Assembly (NCBI RefSeq): GCF_900114635.1
Contig: NZ_FOTQ01000009.1
Span: forward strand, 1 to 64,000
Length of the DNA: 64,000 nucleotides
Reading direction: 5' to 3'
Origin: Shimia aestuarii
Lineage (GTDB): Bacteria > Pseudomonadota > Alphaproteobacteria > Rhodobacterales > Rhodobacteraceae
A program made the translations under genes and the position numbers. Numbering within the stretch: the stretch's first letter is position 1; the number at the start of each line of letters is the position of its first letter. Below are positions 28,594 to 38,014 of the stretch, in pieces. A model generated the notes under the pieces. The model was not told the DNA's origin. It saw only the letters and a list, made by a program, of their open reading frames with translations, and made no database searches.

Positions 28594-31038
28594 TCAGCGC
28601 CGTCGGGGCTTGGCGCGCAACGTTGGGGCGGCCTCGGTCGGATCCTCGGGCCACGGATGCTTGGGGTATTGCCCGCGCATATCCTTGCGCACATCCGCGT
28701 AGGAGCTTGCCCAGAAGCCGGGCAGATCCATGGTCGTCTGGACCGGGCGGCCCGCAGGCGACAGCAGCGTAACCCGTAGCGGCGTGCGCCCCACACATGG
28801 ATGCGTTTTCTGTCCGAACATCTCTTGCAGACGCAGTGCGATTTCCGGGTGTTCGCCGGAATAGTCGATCGGTGTCTTGCGCCCCAGCGGGGTGGTGAAA
28901 CTGGCCGGGGCCTCGCGGTCGAGCAACTGCATCTGGTTCCAGTCAAGGCATGCGCGCAGCGGGTCGAGGAGATCGAGCTTCTTCCAGTCCTGCGCGGTGC
29001 GCACGCCGCCGAGATGCGGCAGGAGCCAGTCCTCAATGGTTTCCATCAATGCGGTGTCGGACATGTCAGGCAGATCGTGGCCTGCGTCGCGCACCAGCGT
29101 GACACGCGCGATGAAACGTCGCGCCGCGTCGGAGAAGGAAAATCCAAGGTCGCGCACCCCGTCGAGCATGGCGCGGGCGATGGCGTCGTCGGGGGCGTCT
29201 TTCCAGATGCGGTCATCCAGCGGCACCGCGCCAAGGCGTTCCTGCGCGCGTGCCACGACGCGACGGTCGCGCTTGGACCATGTGCAGGTTTCGACCCACG
29301 CGATCTGGTCCTCAAAGAGCGCGCGAAGTTCGGCTTGGGAAATCTGGATCGCCTGACGGATGCGCGCTTCGCGGGGATTGCCGTCGGTGTCGGTGACGAC
29401 GATGAACGGGGCGCTGGCCATCGGGTCGGCCTCGTCCATCACGGCGCCCTTGCCGCCCGAGAGGACAAAGCGGGGCGCGTCGCCCTTGCGGTGACCGCCG
29501 ATGCGGTCGGGATAGGCGAGTGCGGCCATCTCCGCAGGGTTCAGGCCGTCTTTGCCGGATGTCTTCGTGGATTTGGCAAGGCGCTTGGCCTCGTCGCGGA
29601 TGGTATTGAGAGCGGCGCGGTTGACCTGAAACGGGCGGCGGTCGGTGAAGTGTTTGAGGTCGCTCAGCGCCTCAAGGCGCAGGGCGAGATCGACCGGGGC
29701 ATTGCGCGCCAAAGGATCACGTGCGGCGAGGAGCGCGGCGAGCGGGGCGGCGGAGGGTCCGGCGATGGTCAGCATATGCGCAAGGCGCGGGTGCAGCGGA
29801 ATGCTTGCCAATATGCGCCCGTGATCAGTGATCCGATTTTGGGCGTCGAGCGCTTCGAGCATGCGCAACACCGCCTGTGCCTCGCCATAGGTGCCGGGGT
29901 TGGGTTGGGTCAGAAAGGCCATGTCTTCGGGCGAAGCGCCCCATTGCGCCAGTTCGAGGGCAAGGCCGGTGAGATCGGCGGCCTCGATCTCAGCAGGGGG
30001 GAAGGGCAGGAGCCCGCCTTCTTCGCCCTTGGTCCAGAGCCGGTAGCAAACGCCCTCGGCCACGCGGCCCGCGCGGCCCTGGCGTTGTGTGGCCTCGGCG
30101 CGGGTGACGCGCTCGGTGACAAGGCGGGACATGCCCGAGCCGGGATCAAACCGGGCGCGGCGGGCGCGGCCTGCATCGACCACGACGCGGATATCCTGAA
30201 TGGTAAGCGAAGTTTCCGCGATGGAAGTGGCCAGCACCACCTTGCGCCCCTGTTCGGCGGGGCGGATCGCGGCCTGTTGATCTTTGAAGGGCATGGCGCC
30301 GAAAAGCGGGCGGATGGCGCAGTCAGCGGGGAGTTTGAGCTGTGCGGCGGTGCGACGGATTTCGCCTTCGCCGGGCAGGAACACGAGAATGCCGCCCTCG
30401 GTTTCCTTGGCGGCCTGTTCGATCAGCCGGGCTGTGGCGGCTTCGAGCCGGTCGTCCTTGCGCATCGGCGTGCCCAGCCAGCGGGTTTCGACAGGAAAGG
30501 CGCGGCCTTCGGAGGTGATGACCGGAACGTCGCCCATCAACGCAGCGACAGGGGCGGCATCGAGCGTGGCCGACATGACCAAAAGCATCAGATCGTCGCG
30601 CAGGGCATCCGCAATTTCCAAGGAGAGCGCCAGCCCGAGATCGGCATTGAGCGAGCGTTCGTGAAATTCGTCAAAGATGACCGCGCCAATGCCCGACAAT
30701 TCGGCGTCGGACTGGATCATGCGGGTCAGGATGCCTTCGGTGACAACTTCGATGCGGGTGGATTTGGAGATACGGCTTTCGACCCGCACCCGGTAGCCAA
30801 CGGTTTCGCCTGCGCGTTCACCAAGGGTCTGGGCCATGCGCTCAGCGGCGGCGCGGGCGGCGAGGCGGCGCGGTTCCAGCATGACAATCCGGCCCTTGGT
30901 CAGTCCCGCCTCGAGCATGGCGAGCGGCACAACAGTGGTTTTGCCCGCGCCGGGGGGCGCTTGCAGAACCGCACGTCCGCAGGCATTGAGCGCCGCCAGC
31001 AGCGGCGGCAGGGCGTCATTTATGGGCAGGGTCGTCAT
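28594..31038 (-). CDS. hrpB: ATP-dependent helicase HrpB
   Basis: 814 residues. DEAH/RHA superfamily 2 helicase: Walker A P-P-G-A-G-K-T-T near 24-31, D-E-F-H box near 125, S-A-T near 157, motif VI Q-R-Q-G-R-A-G-R near 310, and HrpB-specific C-terminal domain. Role in RNA metabolism poorly defined. Same strand as the upstream DUF3108 gene, 37 bases away. Confidence 0.94.
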   Translation of the reverse strand: MTTLPINDALPPLLAALNACGRAVLQAPPGAGKTTVVPLAMLEAGLTKGRIVMLEPRRLAARAAAERMAQTLGERAGETVGYRVRVESRISKSTRIEVVTEGILTRMIQSDAELSGIGAVIFDEFHERSLNADLGLALSLEIADALRDDLMLLVMSATLDAAPVAALMGDVPVITSEGRAFPVETRWLGTPMRKDDRLEAATARLIEQAAKETEGGILVFLPGEGEIRRTAAQLKLPADCAIRPLFGAMPFKDQQAAIRPAEQGRKVVLATSIAETSLTIQDIRVVVDAGRARRARFDPGSGMSRLVTERVTRAEATQRQGRAGRVAEGVCYRLWTKGEEGGLLPFPPAEIEAADLTGLALELAQWGASPEDMAFLTQPNPGTYGEAQAVLRMLEALDAQNRITDHGRILASIPLHPRLAHMLTIAGPSAAPLAALLAARDPLARNAPVDLALRLEALSDLKHFTDRRPFQVNRAALNTIRDEAKRLAKSTKTSGKDGLNPAEMAALAYPDRIGGHRKGDAPRFVLSGGKGAVMDEADPMASAPFIVVTDTDGNPREARIRQAIQISQAELRALFEDQIAWVETCTWSKRDRRVVARAQERLGAVPLDDRIWKDAPDDAIARAMLDGVRDLGFSFSDAARRFIARVTLVRDAGHDLPDMSDTALMETIEDWLLPHLGGVRTAQDWKKLDLLDPLRACLDWNQMQLLDREAPASFTTPLGRKTPIDYSGEHPEIALRLQEMFGQKTHPCVGRTPLRVTLLSPAGRPVQTTMDLPGFWASSYADVRKDMRGQYPKHPWPEDPTEAAPTLRAKPRRR

Positions 31039-31075
31039 GCGCCCCCTTATCCGGCAAGGCTTGGGCGAGGTCCAG

Positions 31076-31825
31076 TCAGTCCTGACGATAGAGCGTGGCG
31101 CTGCCGTGGCGGGTCTTGACCCGGAGTTGGGTGGCGCGCCATGTCGCGCCCGTGTTTCGGTAGGTCACGGAAATGGGGGAGGTCTTCATTTCGGCCAGTT
31201 CCTCGGCGGAATAGCCGCCGATCCGGTCGTAGGTGCCCGAGCAGGTCACGCTGTCGCCATCGTTGCTGCGGCTGGTGAGCGTGATCCGCACGAGGCGGGT
31301 GCCGTCATACTGGGTTTGAGACAACTGGCAGAGTGTTTTGGCGTCCTGATCCTGCAGGACCTGCCACATCAGCGTCATTGGATCATGAGCGCCGCGCAGG
31401 TCGGCCTCGGGGATTGGGGTGGCCGGGTCCTGTGCGCCTGCCACCTTGACCGGAAGCGTGCCCGAGTATTCCAGGCGCGTTTCCGAGACGCGGCGGCCGG
31501 TGTCGATCGACCCGTCATAGGTAATCGGGCGATAGCTGCCTTGTGAAATGCGCCCGCGCGCTGAAACAGAGAAACGAATACGGCGCAACACCCCGGCAAG
31601 CCCGGTGGTGCGAAAGCCGCCCGAGCCGGTGTAGGACGTTGCATTCTCGGAAACGGTCAGGCGCAGTTCCCCGACCTTGAGGCCGAAAGCATGCACGGAC
31701 CAGCCCTGCGTTTCGGCCAGAGAAGGGGTGGCGGCCATCAGGGCTGCGGCACAGGGAAGCGCAAGCGCAGGAAATCGGCGCGCGCGCCGGGGGCGGGCTG
31801 GACAAAGACGGCTGTGACGCGGCAT
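31076..31825 (-). CDS. DUF3108 exported protein
   Basis: 249 residues. Arg-rich n-region then hydrophobic A-L-A-L-P-C-A-A-A-L-M-A-A-T-P-S-L-A, a Sec signal. The mature part fits DUF3108: F-G-L-K-V-G-E-L-R-L near 48 and repeated beta strands. GGAAAG lies 6 bases before ATG. Periplasmic or outer-membrane associated, function unknown. Divergent to meaB with only 35 bases between. Confidence 0.82.
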   Translation of the reverse strand: MPRHSRLCPARPRRARRFPALALPCAAALMAATPSLAETQGWSVHAFGLKVGELRLTVSENATSYTGSGGFRTTGLAGVLRRIRFSVSARGRISQGSYRPITYDGSIDTGRRVSETRLEYSGTLPVKVAGAQDPATPIPEADLRGAHDPMTLMWQVLQDQDAKTLCQLSQTQYDGTRLVRITLTSRSNDGDSVTCSGTYDRIGGYSAEELAEMKTSPISVTYRNTGATWRATQLRVKTRHGSATLYRQD

Positions 31826-31860
31826 GTACGCTTTCCAACAGGATCAGACAGGTTTGGGCC

Positions 31861-32844
31861 ATGGATATCGCAGATTTGCGCGACAGGATATTGAAACAGG
31901 ACCGCCGGGCACTGGCAAGGGCGATCACCCTTGTCGAAAGCGCGCGGGCCGACCATCGCGCGCATGCAGGGGAACTGCTCGAGTCCCTGCGGGGCAATGG
32001 CAAGCAGGCTTTGCGTATCGGTCTTTCCGGCACGCCCGGTGTCGGTAAATCCACCTTCATCGAAAGCTTTGGCATGATGTTGACCGCCAAGGGGCTCAAG
32101 GTGGCTGTGCTGGCGGTCGATCCGTCCTCGGCGCGGTCAGGCGGGTCGATCCTTGGGGATAAAACGCGGATGGAGCGGCTCAGCCGCGATCCCAACGCCT
32201 TCATTCGTCCTTCTCCGAGCCAGTCACACCTTGGTGGTGTCGCCCGCCGCACGCGCGAGGCGGTGGCGCTTTGCGAGGCGTTCGGGTTTGACGTAGTGCT
32301 GATCGAAACCGTGGGCGTGGGGCAATCGGAGACGGTTGTCGCGGAAATGTCCGACCTGTTCCTGTTGCTGCTGGCCCCGGCGGGCGGAGACGAGTTGCAG
32401 GGTGTGAAGCGCGGGATCATGGAAATGGCCGATATCATCCTTGTGAACAAGGCGGATGGCGAGCTGAAATCCACGGCGATGCGCACCTGTGCCGATTATG
32501 CCGGGGCGCTGCGTTTGTTGCGCAAACGCCCGCAGGATCCGGAAGGGTTCCCCAAGGCGATGACGGTGTCGGCGTTGCAGGAAGACGGGCTGGAAAAGAG
32601 CTGGGACGAGATGACCGCGCTGACCGAGTGGCGGCGCGAAAGCGGGCATTGGGATATGCGGCGCAGCGCGCAGGCCGATTACTGGTTCCACGAAGAAGTG
32701 CGGCAGGGGGTACTGGCTCTGTTGGAAAACGGCGATGTGAAGGCCGCGATTGACCAGTTGGGCGCGCGGGTGAGCGCGGGCGAGGTGACGCCGTCCGCAG
32801 CGGCGGATCGCGTGCTGGGGATGCTTGACCTCAAGACCGGCTGA
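31861..32844 (+). CDS. meaB: methylmalonyl-CoA mutase-associated GTPase MeaB
   Basis: 327 residues, G3E-type P-loop GTPase that protects and reloads adenosylcobalamin-dependent mutases. Walker A G-T-P-G-V-G-K-S-T at 56-64, E-T-V-G-V-G-Q-S near 143, and N-K-A-D near 197. The mutase genes (propionyl-CoA or ethylmalonyl-CoA pathway) are not in the window. Confidence 0.94.
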   Translation: MDIADLRDRILKQDRRALARAITLVESARADHRAHAGELLESLRGNGKQALRIGLSGTPGVGKSTFIESFGMMLTAKGLKVAVLAVDPSSARSGGSILGDKTRMERLSRDPNAFIRPSPSQSHLGGVARRTREAVALCEAFGFDVVLIETVGVGQSETVVAEMSDLFLLLLAPAGGDELQGVKRGIMEMADIILVNKADGELKSTAMRTCADYAGALRLLRKRPQDPEGFPKAMTVSALQEDGLEKSWDEMTALTEWRRESGHWDMRRSAQADYWFHEEVRQGVLALLENGDVKAAIDQLGARVSAGEVTPSAAADRVLGMLDLKTG

Positions 32845-32895
32845 GCGGGGGGCGGGCTTTGTGGGGGCAAGCGCGAAAAGCTTTGCCTGAATCAC

Positions 32896-32924
32896 TTGAC
32901 GCCCCCCGCGTTTCGGCCTAATGA
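32896..32924 (+). promoter_or_regulatory. sigma-70 promoter of rpmB
   Basis: TTGACG (32896-32901) and TAATGA (32919-32924) with a 17-base spacer, about 90 bases ahead of rpmB. Confidence 0.75.
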
Positions 32925-33014
32925 CCGCGAACGAAATTCCGGGCGCGGCCTTGGCGGCGCCCCTTTGCATTGACGGGGTCCGCTCCCCGTGGACCGAAAA
33001 ACGAGGATGTACCC

Positions 33015-33305
33015 ATGTCGCGCCGTTGCGAACTGACCGGAAAAGGCCCGATGACTGGCAACAATGTCAGCCACGCCAACAACAAAACCAAGCGTCGTTT
33101 CCTGCCCAACCTGAACGACGTGACCCTGCAGTCCGAGACCCTGGGTCGTGGCGTCAAGCTGCGCATCTCGGCGTCGGCGCTGCGCTCGGTGGATCACCGT
33201 GGCGGCCTGGACGCGTTCCTGGCAAAAGCCAAGGACGACGAACTGTCGGCCAACGCGCTGAAGGTCAAGAAAGAGATCGCCAAGGCACAGGCCGCAAACG
33301 CCTGA
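33015..33305 (+). CDS. rpmB: 50S ribosomal protein L28
   Basis: 96 residues: [11 protein letters not shown] then [14 protein letters not shown] and a basic C-terminus. The family is 70-100 residues; alphaproteobacterial forms are this long. ATG 33015 chosen; in-frame extension to 32970 is upstream leader. Own promoter and strong terminator, so a single-gene unit. rpmG is not adjacent. Confidence 0.96.
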   Translation: MSRRCELTGKGPMTGNNVSHANNKTKRRFLPNLNDVTLQSETLGRGVKLRISASALRSVDHRGGLDAFLAKAKDDELSANALKVKKEIAKAQAANA

Positions 33306-33330
33306 TCTGCTTGCGAAAATCGCTTTGAGA

Positions 33331-33368
33331 GACAGCCCTGTCCGGATCGGACGGGGCTGTTTCCTTTT
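33331..33368 (+). terminator. intrinsic terminator after rpmB
   Basis: GACAGCCC..TGTCCG stem with CGGAC..GGGGCTGT, then TTTCCTTTT. Confidence 0.88.
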
Positions 33369-33410
33369 GTCGCTATACAATCTCGAATGTCCGTGGCTAT
33401 ATGCGGCGTG

Positions 33411-33758
33411 ATGGCAAAGCTGCGCGCATATCTTTCCGGCGTTCTGGTGCTGGTGCTGGTCCTGACGGGGCACAGCATGGCCATTGCGCGGGGGATGCCG
33501 GGCGCGTCCGGCTACGCGGAATACTGTATCAGCGAAACCGCTGTCATGGTGCCCGTGGACGGGGAAGGCAACCCAACTGGCCCGGCGCATATCTGCCCCG
33601 ATTTCAGCCTGTCCCTTCTGGATTACGTGGCGGTTGCGCCTGTGGTTGCGGTGCCTGTGAGCGGCGGCGTGAGTCGCCTTGAGACGTGGCATGTGGCCTC
33701 GGTTCACGCGATTCGCGTGGTGGTGGCCTCGGCGCGGGCTCCGCCTGTTTTCTCGTAA
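33411..33758 (+). CDS. DUF2946-like exported protein
   Basis: 115 residues from ATG 33411 (123 from 33387). Signal peptide M-A-K-L-R-A-Y-L-S-G-V-L-V-L-V-L, cleavage near S-M-A-I-A. Then E-Y-C-I-S-E and N-P-T-G-P-A-H-I-C-P-D-F. Relatives next to copper chaperones have CPDC; here the second Cys is Phe. The following gene is PCuAC, 51 bases on, so a copper-related role is likely. Low sequence complexity makes the call moderate. Confidence 0.6.
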   Translation: MAKLRAYLSGVLVLVLVLTGHSMAIARGMPGASGYAEYCISETAVMVPVDGEGNPTGPAHICPDFSLSLLDYVAVAPVVAVPVSGGVSRLETWHVASVHAIRVVVASARAPPVFS

Positions 33759-33809
33759 GTTCCAAACAAAACAAGAAATCTTACGACTGAAAACGGACTG
33801 GAGACCAGA

Positions 33810-34280
33810 ATGTCCTTTAAAACCTTGTCTTTTGCGGCCATTGCAGCCGCATCGTTTGCCCTGCCTGCCTTTGCTGAAAGCATCATCGCGGTGGATGACC
33901 CCTATGCGCGCGTCTCGACCAAGATGTCGAAATCCGGCGCGGCCTTCATGGTGATCGAAAACAGCGGTGACGAAGATGATCGCCTGATTGACGTGAAATC
34001 CGACATTGCCAAGAAGGTCGAACTGCACACCCACAAGGATGATGGCAACGGCAACATGTCGATGGTGCATGTTGAAGAGGGGTTCGTGATTCCCGCAGGT
34101 GGCAAGCACATGCTGATGCGGGGCGGTGATCACGTGATGTTCATGGGGCTCAACAAAGGGCTCGACCATGGCGATATCGTCGGCGTGACGCTGGTGTTTG
34201 AAAAAGCCGGTGACGTGACGCTGGAGATTCCGGTCGATCTTGAACGCAAGCCTATGCACGGCATGAAGCACGGCAACTGA
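33810..34280 (+). CDS. periplasmic copper chaperone PCu(A)C
   Basis: 156 residues, signal peptide ending near A-F-A23. PCuAC domain 25-145 with copper ligands His73/His75, Met83/Met85, and H108-V-M110, close to the H(M)X10MX21HXM motif. Delivers Cu(I) to the CuA site of cytochrome oxidase. C-terminal M-H-G-M-K-H-G may add metal binding. Operon with the upstream DUF2946-like gene. Confidence 0.92.
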   Translation: MSFKTLSFAAIAAASFALPAFAESIIAVDDPYARVSTKMSKSGAAFMVIENSGDEDDRLIDVKSDIAKKVELHTHKDDGNGNMSMVHVEEGFVIPAGGKHMLMRGGDHVMFMGLNKGLDHGDIVGVTLVFEKAGDVTLEIPVDLERKPMHGMKHGN

Positions 34281-34330
34281 CGCCATTCGGGACGCTCCAA
34301 AATGCGTCCTGAGAGGAGCGTTCCGTCTCG

Positions 34331-34402
34331 GGCCACCCTGCCTGCAGGGTGGCCTTCGGCGAAACGCGAAAAAGACGGACCCGGTGGGGTCCGTTTTTTC
34401 TT
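34331..34402. terminator. two hairpins ending the copper operon and cobB
   Basis: First: GGCCACCCTG / CAGGGTGGCC, loop CCTG (34331-34354). Second: ACGGACCC / GGGTCCGT (34375-34394) then TTTTTTCTTT, a clear intrinsic terminator. Confidence 0.85.
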
Positions 34403-34413
34403 TGCCGTGATCC

Positions 34414-35115
34414 CTAGCGGTGGCGGTCCAGTTCGGCCTCGACCCATTGCGGCACGGTTTGGGATGCAGGGCCAAAGCAGGTCTCGGCAAAATCGGACAC
34501 GGTGGCGGAGGGTTCGAGATTAATCTCGATCGTATGGGCGCCGTTGCGGGCGGCTTCCTGTACGAAAGCCGCAGCCGGGTAGACCTCGCCCGAGGTGCCA
34601 ATAGATGCAAACAGGTCGGCCGTGGCCAGATGCTCCCAGATCGTATCCATGTGATAGGGAATTTCCCCGAACCAGACCACGTCGGGACGCGTCGCGGGTG
34701 CCTTGCAGGCGGGGCAGGGGTCGTCATTGTGCATCTCGGGTGGTGCGGTCCAGCGCGCGCCACAGGCCGCGCAGAGCGCGCCCGCAAGTTCACCATGCAT
34801 GTGTAGCACGTTCCTAGACCCCGCCCGTTCGTGCAGGTTGTCGACATTCTGGGTGACGATCACCACTTCGCCGGGGTGATCCCGTTCCAGGCGTGCCAAC
34901 GCTGTGTGGGCGGCATTCGGGCTGGCACCAGCGGCGTTGGCACGGCGCGCGTTGTAGAAGGATTGCACAAGATCGGGGTTGCGGTGGAACCCCTCGGGCG
35001 TGGCGACATCTTCAAGATCGTAGCGGGTCCAGAGTCCGTCCTTGTCTCGAAAGGTGCCAAGGCCGCTTTCCGCGCTGATGCCCGCGCCGGTGAGGATGAC
35101 GATCTTGCCAGTCAT
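34414..35115 (-). CDS. cobB: NAD-dependent protein deacylase (Sir2/CobB)
   Basis: 233 residues. G-A-G-I-S-A-E-S-G at 10-18, T-F-R-D near 21-24, T-Q-N-V-D-N-L-H near 88, catalytic His in L-H-M-H-G-E near 106, and zinc ribbon C-A-A-C plus C-P-A-C. Removes acyl groups from lysines with NAD. ATG 35115 chosen: GGGAG at 7 bases. The longer reading to 35352 crosses the divergent gene and is rejected. Confidence 0.93.
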   Translation of the reverse strand: MTGKIVILTGAGISAESGLGTFRDKDGLWTRYDLEDVATPEGFHRNPDLVQSFYNARRANAAGASPNAAHTALARLERDHPGEVVIVTQNVDNLHERAGSRNVLHMHGELAGALCAACGARWTAPPEMHNDDPCPACKAPATRPDVVWFGEIPYHMDTIWEHLATADLFASIGTSGEVYPAAAFVQEAARNGAHTIEINLEPSATVSDFAETCFGPASQTVPQWVEAELDRHR

Positions 35116-35235
35116 GAAATGCTCCCAGAGTGTTGGATCGCCCCAACCTTGCAGGACCGGGACACAGCGGCAAGGGGTGCTTGACCTCTGTTGGGCCGTG
35201 GCGGACATAGAGTTGTGGAAACAGGAGGTCACGCC

Positions 35236-35670
35236 ATGAAGGTTCTGTTCGTGTGTCTGGGCAATATCTGCCGGTCCCCGGCCGCGGAGGGTGTGTTTCG
35301 GGAGATGATGCCCGAAGCCGAAACCGACAGCGCGGGCACGGGGGGTTGGCATGTGGGCGAGCCGCCTTATGGGCCGATGCAGGCGGCGGCCCGCGCGCGG
35401 GGTTATGACCTGTCCGACCTGAGGGCACGCCAGTTTCGCCGGGACGATTTCGAGACGTTCGATCTGATCATCGGGATGGATAGCGACAATATCGCCAACA
35501 TGGAGCGCCTGCGTCCAAATGGGAACGAAACCCCGTTGGTACTGTTCACGGACTATGCCCCCGACAGCGGGGCACGCGAGGTGCCGGACCCTTATTACAC
35601 CCGCGATTTTGACGGGGCGCTTGACCTTGTGGAGGAATGCGCAAGCGGTCTGAAGGCTGCCTTGTCCTGA
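35236..35670 (+). CDS. low-molecular-weight protein-tyrosine phosphatase
   Basis: 144 residues. P-loop C7-L-G-N-I-C-R13-S near the N-terminus and acid loop V-P-D-P-Y-Y near 118 complete the active site. ATG 35236 follows GGAGGTC. Cytoplasmic; could also be arsenate-reductase-like, but the D-P-Y-Y favours a phosphatase. Divergent from cobB. Confidence 0.9.
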   Translation: MKVLFVCLGNICRSPAAEGVFREMMPEAETDSAGTGGWHVGEPPYGPMQAAARARGYDLSDLRARQFRRDDFETFDLIIGMDSDNIANMERLRPNGNETPLVLFTDYAPDSGAREVPDPYYTRDFDGALDLVEECASGLKAALS

Positions 35671-35744
35671 GACCTGTTACGGAGGCGCGGCCGCATTGAA
35701 CATGGCGCGGGCGGGAATGGGTTTTTGAATTCCGAAAAGTGAGC

Positions 35745-36710
35745 CTAGCGCTCGAGCACCCGGAACGTGCCGTCGAGCCAGGGAAAACGCTCCACGGCCG
35801 GGGTGATCAATTCCTGACGGATCAGGCTGCGCATGGTTTGCGCGACATCGCGGGGCACCGTTTCGGCCCAATCCCGGCGGGCATAGAGCGAGATACGGCG
35901 GCTGAAGGGTTCAAACGGCAGAGGGTGGACCGAGACGCGTTCATGGAACCGGGACGCCCGTAGATAACTGAGCGGGGTGGTGATGGCCCAGCCGATGCCG
36001 CGCGACACCATGGCCAGAAGGGTCGGGTTGGACCCGATTTCGAAGCGGTTGGGAAATTGCAGGTCGAGGCGTCTCAGGTGGGCTTCGATCTGGCGTGAAA
36101 TCAGTTGTTGGTGGTCGTAGCGAAGCAAGGGCAGCTCATCGAGCACGGCTTGCACGTCTTGCGCTGCGGCGGCGGCATCTGCGGGAACAACCAGGATGAA
36201 GGGATCGCGAGCAAGCGGGTATTCGGTAATGTCAGCTTGAACTTCGCCCGCCGAGGCCGCGATTCCAAGGTGGAGGCTATTGTCGAGCAATCCCCGCGTG
36301 ATCTCGTGGCTGGGGGCCGTGATCAGCGAAAACTGGCATTGCGACAGGGACTCGGCAAGGGTTGTGACAAGGCGCGGCGTAAGATCGTTGTCGAAATCGT
36401 CGATGATGCCCATGTTGAGCTTGGTCAGATGGGTCAGGTCCATGACCGAAAGTTCGGATTGAGCAAGGCGCAACTGGGCAAGGACCGCGCTCGTGCGCGT
36501 CAGATATGCACGCCCCGCTGTCGTCAGCTGCATGGGACGTTTGCCATGATCCAGAAGCGCCGTACCGACGGCTTTCTCCAGGTTGCGAATCTGCTGGGAT
36601 ACGGCAGGCTGGGACAGGCCGGTTGTCTCGGCAGCCTGTGCCACCGAGCCGGATGCCGCCAGCGCTTCGAACACTTCGAGGCCTCGCAGGGTGATGCCTT
36701 TTTTCAGCAT
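35745..36710 (-). CDS. LysR-family transcriptional regulator
   Basis: 321 residues: N-terminal HTH (about 8-66, with A-A-E-T-T-G-L-S-Q-P-A-V-S-Q-Q-I) and a substrate-binding domain (about 95-300). ATG 36710 has GGAGAC upstream; reading to 36815 is unsupported. No obvious divergent target gene: the flanking genes are a phosphatase and an exported protein facing the same way. Target unknown. Confidence 0.9.
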   Translation of the reverse strand: MLKKGITLRGLEVFEALAASGSVAQAAETTGLSQPAVSQQIRNLEKAVGTALLDHGKRPMQLTTAGRAYLTRTSAVLAQLRLAQSELSVMDLTHLTKLNMGIIDDFDNDLTPRLVTTLAESLSQCQFSLITAPSHEITRGLLDNSLHLGIAASAGEVQADITEYPLARDPFILVVPADAAAAAQDVQAVLDELPLLRYDHQQLISRQIEAHLRRLDLQFPNRFEIGSNPTLLAMVSRGIGWAITTPLSYLRASRFHERVSVHPLPFEPFSRRISLYARRDWAETVPRDVAQTMRSLIRQELITPAVERFPWLDGTFRVLER

Positions 36711-36796
36711 GCAATGTCTCCGACAGATTTGCCTTTTGTGAAACTGGCGAGGGCCGACGTCAAGTCGGAACGCCGCAAGCTGCCGGCAGACAGGGC

Positions 36797-37120
36797 CTAG
36801 CGCAGATGCCCGCACGACGCGGCGACGACCGTGCCGAATTCCTTGTATCGGCTCCAGAACTGTTCATGTCCGCGCGTGTCGGACTGACGGATTTCCTGTG
36901 CTTTGTGAGGGTCGGAAAAAAACGAGGCGGCAAGGCGTTGATCGGCGCGGGACAGGTTCTGGTTGGCGACCTGTTGAATACAGTTGCACATGGGGCGCGT
37001 CGCGGCCTTGCGATCAGAGCGCATGCACGCGCGGCTAAGGATGCCAGCGTCGCTTTTGGATGGCATGAACGGGATTGCAATCGCGGCGATCGCCACCGCA
37101 AGAATCAAGGGTCTGGTCAT
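36797..37120 (-). CDS. conserved exported protein ('arginine transporter'-type)
   Basis: 107 residues: signal peptide (M-T-R-P-L-I-L-A-V-A-I-A-A-I-A, cleavage near S-D-A), then R-A-C, C-N-C-I-Q-Q-V-A, L-A-A-S-F-F-S-D-P-H-K-A-Q-E-I-R-Q-S-D and W-x-R-Y-K-E-F. This pattern is characteristic of Rhodobacterales; the 'arginine transporter' label given to it in databases is not supported by the sequence. Four Cys may form two disulfides. Function unknown. Confidence 0.75.
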   Translation of the reverse strand: MTRPLILAVAIAAIAIPFMPSKSDAGILSRACMRSDRKAATRPMCNCIQQVANQNLSRADQRLAASFFSDPHKAQEIRQSDTRGHEQFWSRYKEFGTVVAASCGHLR

Positions 37121-37225
37121 GTCTGCCTCATGGTCTCAAGACCGGCGCCCGTGTTTTCACGGTGTCATCCGGAATTGTTTCTTGCGGCAGAGTATGGGCA
37201 ATTCGGGCGGGAATTTCAATTGGTC

Positions 37226-37885
37226 TCAGAATTGCAGCCAGATACCGAATTTGAACCGGGCCGGGCGGTCCGGCGACAGTATGACCGACGTGGTGAGGAA
37301 ACTGCTCTTGCCGATCGCCTGGGCGTGAGTGGGCGTCATGGTAAAAGTTGCCGGTTTTCCGGTTTCCTGTTCAGCGGTGAATTGTATCAGGATCTTGCTG
37401 TCCGCGCCAAGCGTGACCCCGAGCGTGGTTTCAAGTTTGCCGATGGCACGGCGCAGGCGGGGAAGATAGGTCAGGGTCGCATCTGCGGACATCCAGCCAT
37501 GCCTGCCCAGCAGGGTCACGTTGCGCCCCCAGCTGATCCCGGGCCGCAAGGCGACGTCCGTACCCTGAAAGGCCGCTTGAGAGCCCAGCCCGAACTCGAC
37601 CGCGACCCTTGCCCGATCGCCGCGCCAGATGGAACGGCGGGCAAAGGCGATGGCCTTGCCGTACCCAAGCGTGTCCGCGCCGATGTCGAGCCCGAGAGTC
37701 CAGTCGTTGCGTGCCCCGTACTCATAATAAAGGGAGGTATAGCTTTGTTCGGCGAGCTGGGGGTCGGACGGGCTTTCCAGTGCGAGGGAGAGAAAATGCG
37801 TTCCGGGCGCACGCGGCCAGGGGCCTGCCAAAGCGGCGTCGGCAGCTAGGAACAGGCCAAGGATGCAGGTGAACGGACGGAACAT
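37226..37885 (-). CDS. putative outer-membrane beta-barrel protein
   Basis: 219 residues with signal peptide (cleavage near A-L-A-G). The rest alternates hydrophobic and polar residues in strands (Y-T-S-L-Y-Y-E-Y-G-A, D-W-T-L-G-L-D-I-G) and ends K-F-G-I-W-L-Q-F, with a terminal Phe as in outer-membrane barrels. No named family. Independent unit. Confidence 0.65.
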   Translation of the reverse strand: MFRPFTCILGLFLAADAALAGPWPRAPGTHFLSLALESPSDPQLAEQSYTSLYYEYGARNDWTLGLDIGADTLGYGKAIAFARRSIWRGDRARVAVEFGLGSQAAFQGTDVALRPGISWGRNVTLLGRHGWMSADATLTYLPRLRRAIGKLETTLGVTLGADSKILIQFTAEQETGKPATFTMTPTHAQAIGKSSFLTTSVILSPDRPARFKFGIWLQF

Positions 37886-38014
37886 GGGAGCCTCCAGTCA
37901 AGCATTTGGTGATCTTGATGAATATTGTGTTAACGCCTTGCATCTCGATGGGGTGAAAACCGGTAGCCAGCGTGGCAAACGCTGGTCTAAGCTGGAACCA
38001 TCAAGGAGGAACCG

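Noticed and set aside
28801-31119. 772-residue reading on the plus strand
   Set aside because: Antisense shadow of hrpB.
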